DNA of 64,000 nt, from positions 186,001 to 250,000 of the forward strand of contig JADJDT010000002.1 in assembly GCA_016702545.1 (NCBI GenBank). The letters run 5' to 3'. The notes beneath the pieces are model-generated. The model was not told the DNA's origin, searched no databases, and worked only from the letters and a program-made list of their open reading frames with translations. Below are positions 8,074-15,861 of the stretch, in pieces. A program made the position numbers and the translations under genes. The number at the start of each line of letters is the position of its first letter. The stretch's first letter is position 1. The DNA is from Pseudomonadota bacterium. Its GTDB lineage: Bacteria; Myxococcota_A; Polyangia; GCA-2747355.

Positions 8074-8226
8074 ATGAACGTTGCTGCCACATCAACCCGG
8101 GTGGGGACCGCGGACGGCGGCAGGCTGGTTGCGCCAGCGATGGACATCCCCGAGGTCGGGCGCTTCGCCGTGCTGGCCGACCCCCAAGGCGCTTCCTTTT
8201 CGGTCCTGAAGCCCTCGATGGCCTGA
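8074..8226 (+). pseudogene. C-terminal remnant of a VOC/glyoxalase-superfamily gene
   Basis: A 50-codon frame ends with the pattern DGGRLVAPAMDIPEVGRFAVLADPQGASFSVLKPSMA (in pieces: GRLVAPAMDIPEVGRFAVL and ADPQGASFSVLKP). That is the conserved C-terminus of VOC-family proteins (a metal-binding or structural strand, then GRFAVLADPQGA). The rest of the usual ~130-residue protein is absent. The flanking bases 7919-8073 and 8227-8356 show nothing recognisable. A TCAACCCGGGT repeat motif lies within the frame near its truncated start. Confidence 0.65.
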
Positions 8227-8356
8227 AGCCGCGGCGGCCGAGCACGCCCCTCCCTTTGGCGCGACGCTCAATGGCGGTTGACTCTACTCCTAGTGCCATG
8301 GCAGCAAGACGCTCCGCGGTCGGCTCGAAGGTCGCAGCGGCAAAGCGGAGGACGTC

Positions 8357-8740
8357 GTGAACCGATTCATTGCCGGAGGGGTGCTTTCCATTTGGGTTCT
8401 GGGCGGGTTCTTGGGCTGTGGTGACGACGGAGCTAAGCGGGTCGGCGATGCGACCATCCGAGACACTCGCGTCCGGGACCGCGGCCCGCAAGATGGCGGT
8501 TTGTGCAAGCACCCAGCGAATAGGGATGCGGGCCTGGACTGCTGTGACGTCTGCCTGCAGATATTCGACACCTGCAAAGTCTCGATCGTCGACCCAAGCA
8601 GCAAGACTGTCACCGGCAGCGAATGCCTCGCGACCTGCGGGACGGCGGCCAACGCTCAGAAGTTCTACGCCTGCATGTCGCCCCCGCCTTGGAGCTGCGA
8701 CGCCAGCAAGTTGCAGAGCTGCTTCAACAAGCTTTTCTGA
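8357..8740 (+). CDS. Small cysteine-rich lipoprotein
   Basis: A 127-residue protein with a type II signal peptide: basic start, hydrophobic IAGGVLSIWVLGGFLGC with lipobox FLGC. The mature part is short and cysteine-rich (CC, CLQIFDTC, CLATC, YACM, SCD, SCF), suggesting a disulfide-bonded domain outside the cytoplasm. GTG start at 8357 with GGAGG eight bases upstream. No family recognised. The 3' end, including the stop, is part of a near-perfect 19-bp direct repeat (8725-8743 and 8747-8765), so the C-terminus may have been altered by a local duplication. Confidence 0.75.
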   Translation: MNRFIAGGVLSIWVLGGFLGCGDDGAKRVGDATIRDTRVRDRGPQDGGLCKHPANRDAGLDCCDVCLQIFDTCKVSIVDPSSKTVTGSECLATCGTAANAQKFYACMSPPPWSCDASKLQSCFNKLF

Positions 8741-8765
8741 CCACTCCAACAAGCTCTTCTGACCA
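8725..8765. repeat. 19-bp near-perfect direct repeat across a stop codon
   Basis: CAACAAGCTTTTCTGACCA (8725-8743) is repeated at 8747-8765 with one mismatch, period 22. The first copy contains the stop codon of the lipoprotein gene. Confidence 0.8.
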
Positions 8766-8825
8766 GCTATGGCAGGGCCCGCAGGGATCGTGGGGGTCCC
8801 GGGCTCGAGATGACGGTGCGTGGAG

Positions 8826-8949
8826 GCTCGGTGCCACGGCCGACAGGCGGTGAGCGGTGAGCGCCGGCCGGTGGTAGGGCCCGCCGCGCGGACCACCCGG
8901 GGCCGACCGACCACCCGGAGCCGACCGGCGTTGGATTCAGTCGCTCAGC
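8826..8949. repeat. Dispersed intergenic repeat, copy B
   Basis: Begins with GCTCGGTGCCACGGCCGAC and shares ordered blocks with copy A (5999-6105): GGTGAGCGC, GGCCGGTG, CGGACCAC, GGGGC, TTGGATTCAGTCGCTC. It carries an extra CCGACC-type insertion. Its right end reaches the SulP stop codon (8945-8947). Confidence 0.7.
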
Positions 8950-11149
8950 CGCGCAGCTCGGTGGCGATGCGGTTGGCGATGCGTACGCGCTTGGCCAGCT
9001 CGCGGCCGATGCCGAGCATCAGCTTGTAGGCCAGCTCGGGATGGTCCTGGCGCAGCGCGGCGAGGGCGGCGTGTGTCAGGCTGAGGGCCACCACCGGATC
9101 GAGGGCGACCACACTGGCGGAGCGGAGCGCTTGGTCCAAGAGCGCCATCTCGCCGAAGAGCGTGCCGGGGCAGAGCAGGCGCAGGCTGCGCTCGGGCTCC
9201 GTGGCCGCCAGCTGCACCCGCACCTCGGCGCGCCCCTGCACCAGCGCGTGCAGCGCGTCGCCCGCCTCGCCCTGCGTCAGGATGCGCTCGCCCGGGGCGA
9301 AGCTACGACGCACTAGGTGCTGGCCGAGCAGCGCCAACTCCTCGGCTGAGAGGTGATCGAGGCAATCGACCTCGCGCAGGGGCAGCTCCTGCGCGTAGCG
9401 GTCGGCGCCGAGCTGTTGATCGAGCAGGCGGTCCTCGGCCCAGCCCAGCGCGTCGTCGATGCTCGCGAACAGCTCGCCGTCCCCGGCGACCTCGCGCGAG
9501 CCGAGCTCGGAGGCCACGAGCTGCTGGCCGGCCGCGCCGGAGGTCGAGCAGAGCAACAGCGCGATCCCGCGCTGGCGGCAACGGCGCCGGATCTGCAGCA
9601 GCAGGTGACCTCCCGTGCTGTCGAGCTCGCTGACGCGCTTGAGGTTGACGATGATGAAGCGCAGGTCGCGATCGACCATCCCCTCGATGCGCGCGGCCAG
9701 CTTGTCCGCCGTGCCGAAGAAGAGCGCGCCCTGCAGCTCGAAGACCCGGATGCGCCGCCCTTCGCGCTCGAGCACCGCGATCTCGCCCAGGCGGCGCTCG
9801 ATGTGCGAGCGGATGCGCTCGGCGCTGTACTCGCGGCGCACCACATCGCGGCCCATGCGATAGACGAAGAGCACCACGGCGATCAGCACGCCGGCCACCA
9901 CCGCCTGGAACACGCCCAGGGCCACGAACACCGCCATCACGATGCCAACGATGCCGAGGTCGGCGATGACCTCTCGTGGGCGGCGGTCGCGCGACAGCAG
10001 ATGGCGACCCACGCCGAGGCTCCAGGCGTCGAAGGAGCCGAGGGCGATGCCCGCCAGCATCCCCGCCAGCACCACGCGCGGCACCCACGCCATCACCGGG
10101 CCGAGCAGCAGCAGCCCGAGCGCACACAGCCCCGCAACCCAGCGTGAGAGCCAGGTGCGGCCCCCGTAGCGGTAGTTGGTCAGCGCTCGCAGCGCGTTGC
10201 CATCGCAGGCCACGCCGCCGAAGAGAGCAGCCAGCATGTTTCCCGTGCCCTGCCCGATCAGCTCGCGCCGGGTGCTCGATCGCTGCGGGAGCTGCTGATC
10301 GGCCGCCACCAGCCCGATCAGCGACTGCAAGGAAACGGCGACGGCGATGCCCAGCGCCCGCCCCAGGAGCTGCGGGGCCAGCACCGGGAAGCCGGGGCTC
10401 AGCAGCGCGCGGCCGATCGGCAGCAGGTAGCGTGGCCACGGCACCCCGCCCGGCAGGCGCCCGATCACCGGGCCGAGGCGCCCGCTCAGCGGCGTGAGCC
10501 GGAGCGCATGGTGCAGCAGGGTGCCCAGCGAGAGGCCGACCAGGGGCGCGGGCACGCGCTGCGTCAGGCGGCGACTGAGCAGCACGGCCACCAGCGTGAA
10601 GAGCCCGATCCACAGCGCGACGGGTGGCGCCTGGGTCAAGAGGCGTGAGAGCGACCAGCCGTCGGTCGAGCTCATGCCGAACATCGGCCGCAGCTGGCCG
10701 AGGACAATCAGCAGAGCGGTCCCGTTGACCAGCCCCGCGATCACCGGGTGCGGGATGTACTTGATCAGGTCGCCGAGCTTGGCGGCGCCCAGCGCGGCCT
10801 GAAACGCCCCCGCCATCAGCACGACGAACATCAAGAGCGCGAGGGCCTCCGCGGGTGCGGGGGCCGTCGACGCCGCGACCGGGTGCAGCAGCGTGTTCAA
10901 GCAGGAGGCGAGCATCAGCGCGGCCAACGACGAGGGCGCGTTGACCAGGATCGGCACGCCCCGGAAGCCCGCCGCACCGAGGTTGGAGAGGGTGGTGGCC
11001 AGCAGCCCACCCAGCACGCCGAGCGGCACATAGGCCGCCCCCAGCGGGGCGAAGGCGATCGCGCCGAAGGCCATGCTCGGCGGGAGGGCCACGACCGTCG
11101 CGATCGCGCCGCCGAGCAGATCGCCCTTGAGCTGCGGCCAATCCTTCAT
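8945..11149 (-). CDS. SulP-family anion transporter with STAS and cyclic-nucleotide-binding domains
   Basis: A 734-residue inner-membrane protein. Residues ~1-430 form the SulP transport core with many hydrophobic segments (ALPPSMAFGAIAFAPLG, GLVNGTALLIVLGQLRPMFG, LIGQGTGNMLAALFGG). Then comes a STAS domain (RIRVFELQGALFFGTADKLA ... VSELDSTGGHLLLQI). At the C-terminus there is a cNMP-binding/Crp-like domain (RSFAPGERILTQGEAGDALH ... LCPGTLFGEMALLDQALRSASV). SulP proteins carry sulfate, bicarbonate or other anions. The cNMP-like domain suggests ligand gating. The start codon overlaps the rlmD stop as ATGA, so 11149 is preferred over an upstream in-frame ATG. Confidence 0.92.
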   Translation of the reverse strand: MKDWPQLKGDLLGGAIATVVALPPSMAFGAIAFAPLGAAYVPLGVLGGLLATTLSNLGAAGFRGVPILVNAPSSLAALMLASCLNTLLHPVAASTAPAPAEALALLMFVVLMAGAFQAALGAAKLGDLIKYIPHPVIAGLVNGTALLIVLGQLRPMFGMSSTDGWSLSRLLTQAPPVALWIGLFTLVAVLLSRRLTQRVPAPLVGLSLGTLLHHALRLTPLSGRLGPVIGRLPGGVPWPRYLLPIGRALLSPGFPVLAPQLLGRALGIAVAVSLQSLIGLVAADQQLPQRSSTRRELIGQGTGNMLAALFGGVACDGNALRALTNYRYGGRTWLSRWVAGLCALGLLLLGPVMAWVPRVVLAGMLAGIALGSFDAWSLGVGRHLLSRDRRPREVIADLGIVGIVMAVFVALGVFQAVVAGVLIAVVLFVYRMGRDVVRREYSAERIRSHIERRLGEIAVLEREGRRIRVFELQGALFFGTADKLAARIEGMVDRDLRFIIVNLKRVSELDSTGGHLLLQIRRRCRQRGIALLLCSTSGAAGQQLVASELGSREVAGDGELFASIDDALGWAEDRLLDQQLGADRYAQELPLREVDCLDHLSAEELALLGQHLVRRSFAPGERILTQGEAGDALHALVQGRAEVRVQLAATEPERSLRLLCPGTLFGEMALLDQALRSASVVALDPVVALSLTHAALAALRQDHPELAYKLMLGIGRELAKRVRIANRIATELRG

Positions 11150-12672
11150 GGGCTCACCGGGGCCGGGCTGCGCTCGAGCGTCACCACGCACTCGACGTGC
11201 GCCGTCTGCGGAAAGAGGTCGACGGGCTGGACCTGCTCGGCGCGATAGCCGTAGTAGGCCAGGGCTTGCAGGTCGCGCGCCAGGGCCTCGGGGCTGCACG
11301 ACACGTAGACCACGCGGGGCGCGCCGAGGCGATGCACGGCCTCGGCCGCCACCGGGCCCAGGCCGGAGCGGGGCGGGTCGACGACCAGCAGCTCGGTCGG
11401 CGGCCCAGCGGCCAGCTCGCGTGCGGCGACCTGCAGCGCATCGCCGGCGTAGAAGCGGACGTTGTCGAGGTCGTTGAAGGCGGCGTTGCGCTGCGCATTG
11501 GCCACCGCCTCGGCCACCAACTCGACGCCCACGACCTGCTGGCAGCGCTGGGCCAGGCAGAGGGCGATCGTCCCCGTGCCGCAGTAGAGATCCACCGCGC
11601 GCGCGACCGGCGCGCTGCGCCCCGCCAGCGCGGCCCGCAGCACCTCGGCGTAGAGCAGCTCGGCCTGCAGCGTATTGGGCTGGAAGAAGGCGCGCGGGTG
11701 AATCTCGAAGCGCAGCGGGGCGCAGCCCGGCAGCTGCAGCTCCTCGTGCAACACGGGATCGCCGTAGAGCAGGTGATCGACGCAGCGCGTCGGCTGGCCG
11801 CTGACGGCGACCTGCTGCGTCCAGTAGACGGAGGTCAACGCGCCGTCGAGCTCGAGCGCGAGCCGGCGCAGGGTGCTGGCGAAGTCGGCGGCGAGGGCGG
11901 CGGCGGGCTGCACGCCCGCGGCGCTGCGCACCTCCGGATCGTCGCTCGTCAACAGCACCACCATCCGCTCGCCGCTGTGCTTGCCCTCGCGGATCGTCAG
12001 CGAGCGCAAGAACCCGACGTCGCGCTGCGGCTCGTAGGCGGGCAGCGCCTGGGCCTCGGCCCAGGCGGCGACCCGCGGCACGAGCGCCGAGGCGAAGGGC
12101 GAGAGCAGCTCGCAGCGGGTCAGCGGCAGCACCACGCCGGCGTGCCCCGGTGGATGCAGGCCGAGCGCGAGCGCGCCCGCGGCGTCACGGCGAAACGAGT
12201 ACTCCATCTTGTTGCGGTAGTACCAGGGCTCGGCCTGACCGAGGACGGCGGCCACCTGCGCGGGCAGCACGCCGGCGGGGGCCAGCAGCTCCTGCACGCG
12301 CCGCCGCTTGAAGTCGAGCTGCGCCTCGTAGGGCCAGGACTGCAGCGAGCAGCCGCCGCAGGGGAGGCCCGGGTCGGCCGGCGCGCCGAAGTGCGGACAG
12401 CGCGGTGCGATGCGCTGCGGGGCCGGCTGCAGCAAGGCGATGACGTTGGCCACCAGACCGGCGCGGCGCTGCCCCTCGATCCGCAGGCGCACGCGCTCGC
12501 CTGGCAGCGCGCGGCGCACCCACAGCTCGTAGCGTCGTGGCACGCGGTCGGGGCCGACCTCGGCGTCGATCAGCGCCTGACCGAAGCCTTCGGCGTTGAG
12601 GCCGACGATCGTCGTCTCGAGCTCGTCGCCGCGCCGCGGCCGATGGGGGAGCTTCACCGTCGGGTCGCTCAA
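11146..12672 (-). CDS. rlmD: RlmD/RumA-type 23S rRNA (uracil-5-)-methyltransferase
   Basis: About 508 residues. An N-terminal TRAM-like segment (GDELETTIVGLNAEGFGQALI) is followed by an iron-sulfur cysteine set (RCPHFG...CGGCSLQSW). The SAM methyltransferase core has AVDLYCGTGTIALCLAQ, ELVAEAVANAQRNA, LLVVDPPRSGLG and the catalytic-cysteine region YVSCSPEALARDL, ending QTAHVECVVTLER. The family methylates uridines in 23S rRNA (RlmD/RlmCD) or tRNA (TrmA); which uridine cannot be read from sequence. TTG 12672 overlaps the upstream lipoprotein stop (TTGA) and directly precedes the homologous region. GTG 12657 is the alternative. Confidence 0.9.
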   Translation of the reverse strand: MSDPTVKLPHRPRRGDELETTIVGLNAEGFGQALIDAEVGPDRVPRRYELWVRRALPGERVRLRIEGQRRAGLVANVIALLQPAPQRIAPRCPHFGAPADPGLPCGGCSLQSWPYEAQLDFKRRRVQELLAPAGVLPAQVAAVLGQAEPWYYRNKMEYSFRRDAAGALALGLHPPGHAGVVLPLTRCELLSPFASALVPRVAAWAEAQALPAYEPQRDVGFLRSLTIREGKHSGERMVVLLTSDDPEVRSAAGVQPAAALAADFASTLRRLALELDGALTSVYWTQQVAVSGQPTRCVDHLLYGDPVLHEELQLPGCAPLRFEIHPRAFFQPNTLQAELLYAEVLRAALAGRSAPVARAVDLYCGTGTIALCLAQRCQQVVGVELVAEAVANAQRNAAFNDLDNVRFYAGDALQVAARELAAGPPTELLVVDPPRSGLGPVAAEAVHRLGAPRVVYVSCSPEALARDLQALAYYGYRAEQVQPVDLFPQTAHVECVVTLERSPAPVSP

Positions 12673-13220
12673 CGCGCGTCCCCGGGGGGTCGTGGCGGCG
12701 GGCGTCGCGACGCCGTCCCGCCGTCGGCAGCAGGTGCCGCAGCGGCGGGCTCGAGCTCGCCGAAGAGCAGTGCGGCGAGGTGGCAGTCGTGGACCCCGGC
12801 GCGCGCCGCGGCGGCGGCGAGGGCCTGCGGTTGTTGCTGCCGCTCGATCTTGCCCAGCTCGACCCACCACAGCCGCGCGCGCTGGTTGCTGACGTGCGCG
12901 ACGATCCACTCGGCCACCTGCCCGGCGCGCTCGCCCCGACTGCTGCCGGGCGCCACACCCGCGCGCCGCTCGGCCTCGCAGATCAGCCGCCAGGCCTCGG
13001 CCTCGCTCTGCGCCGGTGGCGCGGCCGCCTGATCCTTGGCCGCCGCCGCGACCGGCGCGCGCCGCGCGTGGCCGGCGCCCGCTCCGGCGGCCGCCCCCGT
13101 GGAGCCTGCGCCCTGCGGGAGCGTCGGCTGGGCGGGAAAGGGCTCCAGGCAGCCCACGAGCACCGCCAGCGCCAGCGACACCCAGCGCCCGCGGGGCCAG
13201 ACACGAATTCGGCTTTTCAT
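12669..13220 (-). CDS. Lipoprotein of unknown function upstream of rlmD
   Basis: A 183-residue protein starting MKSRIRVWPRGRWVSLALAV with lipobox VLVGC, so it is expected to be lipidated and exported. A Pro/Ala/Gly-rich linker follows. The C-terminal half is a folded segment (SEAEAWRLICEAERRAGVAP...QVAEWIVAHVSNQRARLWW...HDCHLAALL) reminiscent of small myxobacterial thioredoxin-like or helical lipoproteins, but no family is firmly recognised. Its stop overlaps the rlmD start and its start is divergent from the M16 gene at 13272. Function unknown. Confidence 0.75.
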   Translation of the reverse strand: MKSRIRVWPRGRWVSLALAVLVGCLEPFPAQPTLPQGAGSTGAAAGAGAGHARRAPVAAAAKDQAAAPPAQSEAEAWRLICEAERRAGVAPGSSRGERAGQVAEWIVAHVSNQRARLWWVELGKIERQQQPQALAAAAARAGVHDCHLAALLFGELEPAAAAPAADGGTASRRPPPRPPGDAR

Positions 13221-13256
13221 TGCACCTCGTACCCCCGGCGGCCGATCGCCTTGTGC

Positions 13257-13262
13257 TAGAGT
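13257..13262 (+). promoter_or_regulatory. Possible -10 box for a near-leaderless M16 mRNA
   Basis: TAGAGT lies only nine bases before the ATG at 13272, and no Shine-Dalgarno is visible. The ten bases GTGCTAGAGT occur identically upstream of the oxidosqualene cyclase gene on the other strand (28894-28885). No good -35 is seen. Confidence 0.3.
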
Positions 13263-13271
13263 GCCGCCATT

Positions 13272-14531
13272 ATGCACAGCGCCTCGACGGCGGCCAGCGC
13301 CGCGATCGAGCAGCGGACGCTGGCCTGCGGTGTCGATCTGCTCAGCGAAAAGATGCCCGGCTACCACACCGCGACGTTGATCGTGCGCGTCAACGGGGGC
13401 ACTGCGGCCGAGCCGGCCGACCAGCTCGGCCTGGCCTATGTGCTGGAGCAAGCGATCGACAAGGGGACCGCCAAGCGCGGTGCGCGCGAGCTGGCCGATG
13501 CCTTCGATGCGCTAGGGGCCCGCCACGCGGTCTACACCGGGCGACAGAGCTGGGTCTTCATCGTCTCGGCCCTGCCGGAGCTGCTGCCGGCGGCGACGCG
13601 GCTGATGGGCGAGCTGGTGGTCGAGCCGGTCTTTCCCGAGCAGGCGGTCTCGACGGCCGTCTCGCTGACGCGCCAGCAGCTGAGCAGCCTCGAGGACTCG
13701 CCCCGCGCGCTGCTGCGCCGGCAGATGGGGATCCAGGCCTTCGGGCCCGTGCTCGGGCGCCATGTGCTCGGCACCGCCGAAAGCCTGGAGCGCCTGGATG
13801 GTGCGGCCGCGCGCGCGCTCTGGCAGCGGGTCTGTCGGCGCGGGGGCGTCACCGCCGCGCTGGCCGGGTGCTACGACGACGGCGCTGTGTGCGCCGCGCT
13901 GGAGCAGGCCCTGGCGGGCTTGTCGGCGCTGCCCTGTGAGGTGCTGGACACGGCGGCGCGCTTCACACCGGCCGTCAGCCACCTACCCAAGGATCTGGAA
14001 CAGACGCAGATCGGCATCAGCTTCCCCGGCGTGGCCTACGACGACCCCGAGTATCCGGTGGAGCAGGTGCTGCTCGCCGTGCTCTCGGGCGGCATGAGCG
14101 CCCGCCTCTTCAGCGAGGTGCGCGAGAAGCGCGGGCTGGTCTACTGGGTCAGCGCCTGGCACGAGCAGCCGCGGCACTCGGGGATGGTCCACGTCGGCGC
14201 CGCGACCACGCCCCAGCGCTGCCGCGAGACCTACGAGACGCTGCTGCGCGAGGTGGCGCGGCTCGAGCACGACCTGACCGAAGAGGAGCTCGAGCGCGCC
14301 AAGACCGGGCTGCTCGCCGACAACGTCACCAGCGGCGCCTCGGTGCAGCGGCGCGTCGGCGATCTGCTCGTCGATCATTTCCATCTCGGTCGCGCGCAGC
14401 CGGCCGAGCAGCGGCTCGCGGCGGTGCGGCGCGTGACGCTCGCCGACGTGCAGGGCTACCTGCGCCAGCACCCGCGCGATGCGCTTTCGATCGTCACCGT
14501 CGGCCGCGAGCCGATTCGCCTCGACGGCTGA
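13272..14531 (+). CDS. M16-family peptidase homologue without the catalytic HXXEH
   Basis: A 419-residue protein with the two-lobed M16 (pitrilysin) architecture: an N-terminal lobe and the C-terminal R/Y pair region (SGGMSARLFSEVREKRGLVYWVSAWHE). The zinc/catalytic motif HXXEH is replaced by YVLEQ (residues 56-60), so both histidines are gone and the protein should not cleave peptides. It precedes an active-type M16 gene (14622), as in heterodimeric M16B peptidases and mitochondrial processing peptidase, where an inactive subunit binds substrate. The ATG at 13272 has no clear ribosome site. Confidence 0.88.
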   Translation: MHSASTAASAAIEQRTLACGVDLLSEKMPGYHTATLIVRVNGGTAAEPADQLGLAYVLEQAIDKGTAKRGARELADAFDALGARHAVYTGRQSWVFIVSALPELLPAATRLMGELVVEPVFPEQAVSTAVSLTRQQLSSLEDSPRALLRRQMGIQAFGPVLGRHVLGTAESLERLDGAAARALWQRVCRRGGVTAALAGCYDDGAVCAALEQALAGLSALPCEVLDTAARFTPAVSHLPKDLEQTQIGISFPGVAYDDPEYPVEQVLLAVLSGGMSARLFSEVREKRGLVYWVSAWHEQPRHSGMVHVGAATTPQRCRETYETLLREVARLEHDLTEEELERAKTGLLADNVTSGASVQRRVGDLLVDHFHLGRAQPAEQRLAAVRRVTLADVQGYLRQHPRDALSIVTVGREPIRLDG

Positions 14532-14621
14532 GCGCGATGGCGGCGCTGGAACGACGGGCGCGGCCCGCGCTGATCCTTGCTCGCAGCGCGTCGCGATGAC
14601 CGGGTCCTTGTGAGGAAACGC

Positions 14622-15851
14622 GTGTCCACCTTCGTCACCTACACCCTCAGTAACGGCCTGCGGCTCTGCCTCGAGCCGCTCGATCATGTCCCGTCGGCGG
14701 CCTGCGGCTTCCTCGTTCGCACCGGCTCCCGCGACGAGCAGCCGGCCGAGCAGGGCGTGAGCCACTTCCTCGAGCACATGTGCTTCAAGGGCACGGCGCA
14801 GACCGACTGCGTCGCGATCAATCAGCGCTTCGACCGGCTGGGCAGCAAGCACAACGCCTTCACCAGCCAAGAGAAGACGATGTACTACGGCTGGGTGCCC
14901 GCCGAGAATCTGGTGCCGCAGCTCGAGCTCTTGGCCGAGATGATGCGCAGTACGCTGCCACAGGCCGAGTTCGAGACCGAGAAGCAGGTGATCCTCGAAG
15001 AGATCGCGATGTACCGCGACAGCCTGCAGAGCTGCATGTTCGAGCTGGCGAGCCAGGAGCTCTTCGGCGGCACGCCGCTGGCCCACAGCGTGCTCGGTAG
15101 CCCGGAGACGATCGGGCCGCTGACGCGCGCGCAGATGGCCGACTACCACGCGCGCCGCTATGGCCCGGAGAACCTGCTCTTCGTCGCCAGCGGGCGCTTC
15201 GAGCCCGAGGCGCTGCGCGACCGCGTCGAGGCCTGCTGCGGTGACTGGCCGCGCGCGGCGGGTGGGCGCGTGCAGGGCACGCCCCAGCTCCGCAACGGCG
15301 TGGCCAAGCAACGGCACGAGAAGTTCAAGCAGCAGGCGCTGATGCTCTGCTTCCCCGCCCCACCGGCCGTCGACGACGACGCCCGCGTGCCCGTGTTGGC
15401 GCGTATCCTCGGCGGGGAGAACAGCCGCATCTACTGGAACGTGATCCAGCACGGCGTCTGCGCCAACGCCGGCGCGTTCTACATGAGCTACAGCGACATC
15501 GGCGTCTTCGTGCTCTATGCCGTCTGCGAGCCGGAGCGCGCCCCCGCCGCGCTGCAAGCCCTCCGCGCCGAGGCCGCGCAGATGCAGCGCCTGGGCGCGC
15601 AGTCCGATGAAGTACAACGCGTGGCCAACACGATGCGGACCAACGCCGCACGTGACGGCGACGCGCCGATGCGGCGCCTGATGCAGCTGGCGAACGACAT
15701 CGACGTGCTGGGCGAGCCACGCACGCTGGAGCAGCAGCTGGCCCGCATCGAGGCGGTGACCGCCGCCGACCTGCGCGCGCTGCTAGCGAGCCATCCAATC
15801 AACGGCGAAGGAATGCTGGTCAGTGTCGGCCCCGCCGACTGGCCGCGCTGA
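14622..15851 (+). CDS. M16-family zinc metallopeptidase (active-type subunit)
   Basis: A 409-residue M16B peptidase. HFLEHM (H48, E51, H52) is the inverted zinc motif, followed by KGT, and the second glutamate region is EKQVILEEIAMYRDS. A C-terminal half domain follows but its R/Y substrate motif is weaker (LARILGGENSRIYWNVIQ). It is expected to pair with the inactive subunit encoded 90 bases upstream and degrade or process peptides. GTG 14622 was chosen because GAGG lies about seven bases before it. Frames starting earlier run through the intergenic gap. The stop is ten bases before the RNase E/G start, so the three genes may be co-transcribed. Confidence 0.9.
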   Translation: MSTFVTYTLSNGLRLCLEPLDHVPSAACGFLVRTGSRDEQPAEQGVSHFLEHMCFKGTAQTDCVAINQRFDRLGSKHNAFTSQEKTMYYGWVPAENLVPQLELLAEMMRSTLPQAEFETEKQVILEEIAMYRDSLQSCMFELASQELFGGTPLAHSVLGSPETIGPLTRAQMADYHARRYGPENLLFVASGRFEPEALRDRVEACCGDWPRAAGGRVQGTPQLRNGVAKQRHEKFKQQALMLCFPAPPAVDDDARVPVLARILGGENSRIYWNVIQHGVCANAGAFYMSYSDIGVFVLYAVCEPERAPAALQALRAEAAQMQRLGAQSDEVQRVANTMRTNAARDGDAPMRRLMQLANDIDVLGEPRTLEQQLARIEAVTAADLRALLASHPINGEGMLVSVGPADWPR

Positions 15852-15861
15852 AGGAGAGACA

